64,000 nucleotides of DNA from Gigaspora rosea (lineage: Eukaryota; Glomeromycota; Glomeromycetes; Diversisporales; Gigasporaceae), in contig QKWP01000640.1 of assembly GCA_003550325.1 (NCBI GenBank), positions 1-64,000 of the forward strand, in the 5' to 3' direction. The translations under genes were made by a program, and so were the position numbers. Shown piece after piece: positions 58,557 to 64,000 of this stretch (positions within the stretch are counted from its first letter, which is position 1; each line of letters starts with the position of its first letter). The notes below the pieces were generated by a model, which saw only the letters and a program-made list of their open reading frames with translations, ran no database searches and was not told the origin of the DNA.

Positions 58557-59642
58557 ATGATTTATCTTTGTACATTATTCACTATATTACTTATTGCTGA
58601 ACTTCTTCACATAGTAGCATACCTTAAAGTACTTTTTAGTATTTCATTCCCAGGTGGTCATTACACAGCTCAACAACTTTGGAATCGTTACATTTATTTA
58701 TGGTTTGATTTATTAACTGTATTAATCTCATATATTATGTTGAATTTGACGTTTGTGAAATCGGAAATTTCTATGACACCAATGATTCAACAACAAGATA
58801 AAAATCCGTATTATGATTTCATGAAAATTGATATCATAAGAAAAGGATTTGAATTATTTGATTATGTACAGTCAATTAAATGTGTAGAATGGAATTGCGT
58901 GGAATTGAGCGAAAATGAGATGACTCTTTTCTACTTTGTCACAACTGTTTTATTTGTTGGTCATGTCGCACTCCATTTATTTTATATTTGTGGATGGTTC
59001 ATCGGCTACAATGAATTCCTGAAAACTATGTCAATGCAAGAGACTAATACAACTGATGAAGAAACATACACGCGTGAAACGAATGCATCTACTGATAATA
59101 TCACACGAAATAATATTTACGAAATGTTTAATATGACAAATTTTGACATGTCAAATCAAACATTGAATGAGGAAGAAATAACCGGTTTAAATGATAAAAA
59201 ATTTCAAAATGATTATTATTTTCAAGATGATATAAAAAAAGTAGACAAATTCTCACATTTTACACCTTCACTTGGTGACGATGCTACAGCTAGTCAATTG
59301 TTGGACTTGTTGAGAGAAAATACTCAATCTACAATTGTTGATGATGATTTATCTCCCACTCAATTTATTACTGATAACCAAGAGTATTTTATGGAATATA
59401 TGGCAAATACCAGCAGTCAAGATTCGTCTACTGCAGTTTCTGAAGTTGATCAAGCTCAGAGTTCAAATGTATATTTGGGAAGACAGTACGTTGACAAAGT
59501 ATTAATTTGGTCAATGGCTCAAGGATGGGAGGCAGAGCGGCGTACATCCTGGCATTGCATACATACCATTAGAACAGGATTTGATATTTTGGTTCATACG
59601 GTATTTGTTATGTGTCACGTAAAGGTTTTACATAATTTGTGA
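58557..59642 (+). CDS. unrecognised membrane protein, 361 aa
   Basis: I do not recognise a family. Three hydrophobic segments are clear: about residues 2-29 (signal-anchor or first helix), 47-67 and 123-150. A fourth, weaker one lies near 338-358, just before the C-terminus. Between residues 160 and 335 the protein is polar and acidic, rich in Asn, Thr, Ser and Asp, with five N-x-S/T sequons within about 40 residues (NTT, NAS, NIT, NMT, NQT) and another near 320. That suggests a luminal or extracellular glycosylated loop. Codon use and a single open frame over 361 codons in such AT-rich DNA support a real gene. The start follows T-rich tracts and an A-rich leader, and ATG is preceded by TTTCATC. 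Topology and role are inference. Confidence 0.75.
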   Translation: MIYLCTLFTILLIAELLHIVAYLKVLFSISFPGGHYTAQQLWNRYIYLWFDLLTVLISYIMLNLTFVKSEISMTPMIQQQDKNPYYDFMKIDIIRKGFELFDYVQSIKCVEWNCVELSENEMTLFYFVTTVLFVGHVALHLFYICGWFIGYNEFLKTMSMQETNTTDEETYTRETNASTDNITRNNIYEMFNMTNFDMSNQTLNEEEITGLNDKKFQNDYYFQDDIKKVDKFSHFTPSLGDDATASQLLDLLRENTQSTIVDDDLSPTQFITDNQEYFMEYMANTSSQDSSTAVSEVDQAQSSNVYLGRQYVDKVLIWSMAQGWEAERRTSWHCIHTIRTGFDILVHTVFVMCHVKVLHNL

Positions 59643-60293
59643 ATTTTTTTTGGATGTATTAATGAATTTGTTTTCTTGATCATGCGCCTTTTAAATATTT
59701 TTGTTATTCAAATTAATTATATTACGAATTATCCTCAAAATAAGAGGTCTTGTTAAGTAGCTAACGAACATACTTAATGCTAATGATACCTTATTTACCC
59801 TTATTCTAATTGATGATATGTTTTTTCTTATAAATTACTGTGTAATGTTAAGTGGTTAACAAAGAATAAAATGTTTGTAGAGGTGTTGCACTAAATTATT
59901 TCATATATCAAGATCTTATATAAAAGATTTATTAAAGAGATAATTTTTGCTTAAAGTACTATTTTTAATTAATTAAATATTTTAATTATTTCAATTTTTC
60001 TTTTTTTTTAATAATAAAAGCATATTGTGATTTTAGTTCTAGACAGATTCATTTTTTAAGATATTATGGAATATCCAAGAATAGGGTTTCAGAAGCTTAT
60101 ATTATTGTCTGAATTATGCAGGAATGTGATCTTTACGTTAAAAATTTCACTCCATAATAAAATAAAAAGGAAAGATAAACTAATATAATTGCTTTTTTTC
60201 ATATTGATTTTCAAGAGTTTATTCATCGAGAATTAAATATAGCAATATTTTGCAAAGATAATTTACAAAGTTCATACATACATTGCAGATTTA
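59643..60293. other. downstream region of the membrane-protein gene
   Basis: No further coding sequence. It presumably includes the 3' untranslated region; AATAAA-like words are abundant but uninformative in this composition. Confidence 0.4.
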
Positions 60294-60657
60294 CTGTATA
60301 GCCGCGGAATAACGCGTTAATTAATTGACTTGCGCGTCATTTCGAGTACACCCATGTACGTTATTTCGAAATAAGGGTTGACTTTTTGAATCGTGCCACT
60401 TTAAATATAATAAGATTAAAAAAATGCGCCGAACTAGGTGGGCACTAAGTAAGCCTATTTGATTCAATGTGAGGAACAATTTTTGTTAGGCTCGGAAGTA
60501 GGCTTATTTAGCAGTTAGTACCGAATCTAGTTCCAGAGTACATTTTGGCATTTGAGATGTGCGTTAATTCGGAACGCTAATTCGAGATCGCATATGCTAT
60601 TTTAGGGAGTTTAGAATTTCGAAATAATGCCCATGAGCGTTATTAGCGGCTATACGG
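60294..60657. mobile_element. TA-flanked MITE, CYGTATAGCCGC..AATAACGC ends
   Basis: The left end CTGTATAGCCGCGGAATAAC and inverted right end CCGTATAGCCGCTAATAACG match well, and TA borders both. Inside, several TTATTTCGAAAT and GCGTTAATT words repeat. Nothing is encoded. Confidence 0.7.
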
Positions 60658-60782
60658 TAAAATATTCAATGCCAATAACGTTTAAAGCAGAAAACCGTGG
60701 AGTTTATGGAATTTTTACCTTTTATGACACCAAAGATTTTGAATGAAGGAAATAAATAATGGCATCAGTTATTGATATAATA

Positions 60783-60849
60783 AAAAAAACAGTTATTTCA
60801 GAAATACCATGATGTGATATTATGGTATTTCTGAAATAACTGTTTTTTT
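60783..60849. repeat. perfect 28-bp-arm hairpin
   Basis: Arms 60783-60810 and 60822-60849 are exact inverted repeats (ACAGTTATTTCAGAAATACC inside), with an 11-base loop GATGTGATATT. It could form a stable RNA hairpin on either strand. It lies about 125 bp after the MITE at 60294, and the following CCAACACTG at about 60892 resembles a hAT end, so it may be part of a small transposon. Confidence 0.85.
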
Positions 60850-62696
60850 AGTCCAAATTTTTTAAAAAATATGGACAAATATACCAAGTGCCAACACTGA
60901 TAATGTCGTATAAATCTAATCAAAAATGTTGATAGAGAATCCATCAGCGATAGAATTTATGAAATCTTTATTAAATGACAAAGCGAAGTAAAATCATTTT
61001 ATTTTGTCTAGGTGCCATCCCGATAATGCAATTGTTACACACCATATTTTTATAGAAATTAGTAAATCATGTTAATGCTAAGAATTGCTAAAATAAAAAG
61101 ATAAATCTCATCAGTACACAAAATATCGAAACTTCTGGCACAATTTTAAGCGGTCGCCAATTTTTCATTTCTAAATAGAAAACAAAAGCAGGTTATATAT
61201 CACTACAAAAATTTTTAATTCAATTCTTTGTGTTACAAATTTACTCCGTAAAGATGATAGATTCAACCTACTCGCATACAGTACCCCTAGAATAGTACCC
61301 AACCTCATTATATACTGTTGTTTAATATCAATTATATATGTTTGTACAATTACTATTATCCAATAAACATGACCCCTGCCCTTTGGATTTTATCTTTTTT
61401 ATCACACAATATCCCCCGGGTACAAATCAAATTAGCTAGGGTTTTACCCTTAGTACTATATAATGCGTAAATCATGCTTTTTATCCAATCAGTGTCCATT
61501 ACGTCGAAGTTACACGAACGATCATTGAAATTAAAAAATTGAACGTTTTGAAATTTCGTTATGAAGCTAACTTCTTCGTTCTAACAAAAAAAAAATTCCT
61601 TACGGAATTTTTAGTATTTTTTTTCCTAAAACTTTACCCTTACCTTAATACTAACCCTAACACTTAACAGTATTTTCTTTAAAAAAAATATTGAAACAAT
61701 GCGATCATTTCCATTTTGGGCTACAACCGATTAATGAATTAATCTCGAAGAAACTGATTAACATCCTTGCCTAGACTTATAAATAGAAGGAAGGGGCAAA
61801 AAACAGTTGGTGTTATAGAATTTCACTATTAGATCTTCACTTCTCTTTTTAGCAAAATTAGAATAATAATTTCGTTATCTAAAATAGAAATCGGTTTGGA
61901 TTTGCACATAATTAATACTTTATACATTATTTTAAGTGAAATCGAGTAAAAATTAAATCCGATTTTTTTCCGGCATATTGTAAACAATGATATTTGAAAC
62001 CCTTTTGACTATAAATTCTGCATGTTTGCAAATATTGCAACACAGATCTGCTCGGAGAAATTATAACTGCATATATCAATATTTTAAGTTGCAAATGTTA
62101 TTAATAGTTGATTTTAGGTACTCAAAAGTTTTTACAGTAATTATTATAAATTCTAGGACAGCGTAATAAACTGCCGATGACCAAATCGATAGGATTGTAA
62201 CAAGTTTCGGTAAATTAGTTTTCATCGTGATTTGTAACTTTGAACTCATGATATGTAATTCTGGGATAAGATTTTCGACGATTAAGAGGTGTTACAATGC
62301 GGATCATACATTAAATCAAATAATGCAATAATTATAAGATATTGGTCAAACTTTTGTAAAGCTAGTACTTTATATACACATAACATATAAAAATCCACCA
62401 TCAGACTCAGCTTCATCAGGATAAGTGTGTCTTAAGAAAAAAAGAAAAAAAAAGTTAGTAATGGTTAGATAGGATAATACAAGCAACAATTAATGCCACA
62501 TGAACAGCATTTGGTTATAAAACCCAAATCGTAACTTCTAAATCACCGAAAATTTTGATCTCAAAAACTAATCTTATGCGTTCAAAATTACAGATTACTT
62601 GAAAACTAATTTTACCAAAGCTTGCCGAAAATTACGTAAAACTACATAAAATTACGTAAATGCTATGTATGATATCTGGTATTGAGTATGATTAGA
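60850..62696. other. gene-free AT-rich stretch
   Basis: Contains ACTAACCCTAACACTTAACAG at about 61651, another degenerate CCCTAA site, and the short hairpin AAAATTCCTTACGGAATTTT at 61590. No gene is supported. Confidence 0.45.
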
Positions 62697-62868
62697 AATC
62701 CTATGATTGGATAAATGATAACAAATATAAACAGTATAAACAATATAAACAATATAAAAAAAATATCCAATCCAATTTTAGATCTTAACTTTGATCTCAT
62801 GAAATTCAAGATTGGATGATTTTTTTATATTGTTTATATTTACTATTATTTAGTCAATAATAGGATTT
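62697..62868. mobile_element. foldback MITE-like element
   Basis: The left side (AATCCTATGATTGGATAAAT, then ATAAACAATATAAAAAAAAT and ATCCAATC) pairs with the right side (GATTGGAT, TTTTTTTATATTGTTTATAT, AATAATAGGATT). The arms are about 75 bp, with a short repeat of AGTATAAACAATATAAAC on the left only. No target duplication is resolved. Confidence 0.55.
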
Positions 62869-62879
62869 ATGCTTATGTA

Positions 62880-63510
62880 TTGTTTCTGGCGTTGACCGAC
62901 TCGGTAACTTGTTTCAATCGTCGCCAACTTTTTTTCCCAGGATTTATAATACTGTAATAGTTGTAAAACAAAGAAATTCAATGAATTACGGAATTAATAT
63001 ATATATATATCGATATTCTATGCAGACACATCATGGGAAAGCGACTTTTTAAACGGTCTGGAACTGACATTTTAACATGTAATTTCTATTTACTATATAG
63101 ACTTATCCCCTTCTAATATATAAAACGGTAAGTCTCTGGTTTTGGATAAATTATTGATACCGACTCGGTAAACAGTCATCACCAAACTTTTTTCCCATGA
63201 TTTATGATAGTGTAAATAGCAGCAAAACAAAGAAATTGCAATTTCTATTTACTATAAATAAAGGTTCTAATATTAAAACGGTAAGTTTCTGGCGTTGGAT
63301 AACTTATTAATACCGACTCGGTAACTTATTGTTTCGGTCGTAAAACAAAGAAATTCAATAAATTACGGAATTTAATATATGATATTCTTACGCATACACA
63401 TCATAGCGACTTTTAAACAGTCACGTCCCTAGTGGATCTGATATTAAATATGTAATTTCTATTTACTACAGTATAAAGGCTTATCCCCTCTAATATATAG
63501 ATTTCTGATG
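62880..63510. repeat. three imperfect repeats upstream of the last gene
   Basis: Blocks starting near 62881, 63135 and 63274 share TTTCTGGCGTTGGA or similar, GACTCGGTAACT, AAACAAAGAAATT, TGTAATTTCTATTTACTA and CTTATCCCC.TCTAATATATA. Their lengths differ (about 250, 140 and 235 bp) through internal deletions. They end about 400 bp before the start codon at 63914. Confidence 0.6.
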
Positions 63511-63913
63511 TTCTTTAATATAAAATAAAAAGTTTTGACAACCAACCAACTCCTAAAAGTTACATATTAAATAAATTATTTGACATTGAATAGAAGCATG
63601 ATCCAGCAATACATGAATAAAATTCATGTGAAAATGGGATACGCAATTTTTAAAGACGTCCATAAGTTGTATATTGATTGATCATCTATTATCAGTACGT
63701 GTACTTACTAAATAAGGCAGTATCATAGTGTCAAATGATTTTTCATTATCGTTATCGAATAATGATATAAAGCGCCTTTTTTTTTTTCTTTTTCTCAAGT
63801 TTCTCTTGGTTTTAAACCTCAACAAAAAAAAAAAAAATCTGTTAAACATCTAACAAAAAAAAAAACCCCCCGTTTTAAACTATAACAAAAGCTCAACCAC
63901 ATAAAAAAAAAAA
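63511..63913 (+). promoter_or_regulatory. upstream region and leader of the 63914 gene
   Basis: A pyrimidine tract (CTTTTTTTTTTTCTTTTTCT, about 63777-63796) is followed by a leader alternating A-runs with short C-containing spacers (CTCAAC, CATCTAAC, CTATAAC) up to ATG. CT-rich tracts before start sites are common in fungal promoters; function here is inference. Confidence 0.4.
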
Positions 63914-64000
63914 ATGATTGCTCTTATCTTTTGCTTTATCATCCTTTTTCTTTTCACAATTCTTTTTACAAAAGTTTTTGGAAAAGCACTTTTTAAATTT
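63914..64000 (+). CDS. 5' end of a gene with a hydrophobic N-terminus (partial)
   Basis: From ATG at 63914 the frame is open for 29 codons to the window edge. The encoded start, MIALIFCFIILFLFTILFTK, is strongly hydrophobic and then turns basic (KVFGKALFK), as in a signal anchor or first membrane helix. The well-formed pyrimidine tract and A-rich leader upstream support a true start. The product cannot be identified from what is visible. Confidence 0.5.
   Translation, partial: MIALIFCFIILFLFTILFTKVFGKALFKF

Overview
The window looks like nuclear DNA of a filamentous fungus, most likely an arbuscular mycorrhizal fungus of the Rhizophagus/Gigaspora type (Glomeromycotina). This rests on very high A+T content, introns of mostly 70-110 bp, long repeat-filled intergenic DNA, and a gene set typical of these genomes: Sel1-repeat proteins, a TKL-type kinase relic, a dynamin-like GTPase, a MACPF protein and an F-box/LRR protein. 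It is gene-poor: five full-length genes, the first codons of a sixth, and several broken genes in 64 kb. No rRNA, CRISPR or bacterial operon structure is present.

Layout. 1-13.9 kb holds no gene; it carries inverted-repeat transposon remnants, including an 810-bp hAT-like element with perfect 8-bp target duplications at 3976-4785, and a striking array of about ten 232-bp units (6633-8912). 13.9-15.1 kb is a decayed protein kinase gene. 15.1-21.2 kb is more repeats. 21257-23803 (-) is a six-exon dynamin-related GTPase whose splice sites I could place exactly (712 aa); it is transcribed away from a single-exon 502-aa Sel1-repeat gene (24584-26092, +). 26.1-48.6 kb is about 22 kb of transposon-dominated DNA: nested hAT-like and TA- or TTAA-flanked elements, a near-perfect hairpin with 160-bp arms, MITEs carrying telomere-like hexamers, an array interrupted by two MITEs, two Sel1 gene scraps, and a 472-bp exact duplication across a single N that is probably an assembly error. 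48601-50586 (-) is a five-exon MACPF gene (478 aa), divergent from an F-box/LRR gene (51775-53058, +), with a 426-bp hAT-like MITE with perfect 8-bp target duplications between them. 58557-59642 (+) is an unrecognised 361-aa membrane protein. The window ends 29 codons into a new gene at 63914.

The genes do not form an operon or pathway. The Sel1, kinase and F-box/LRR families are large and fast-changing in these fungi, and here they sit among elements that have also scattered Sel1 fragments. All exon structures come from reading frames and splice consensus only; family calls are from motif recognition, and no database search was possible.
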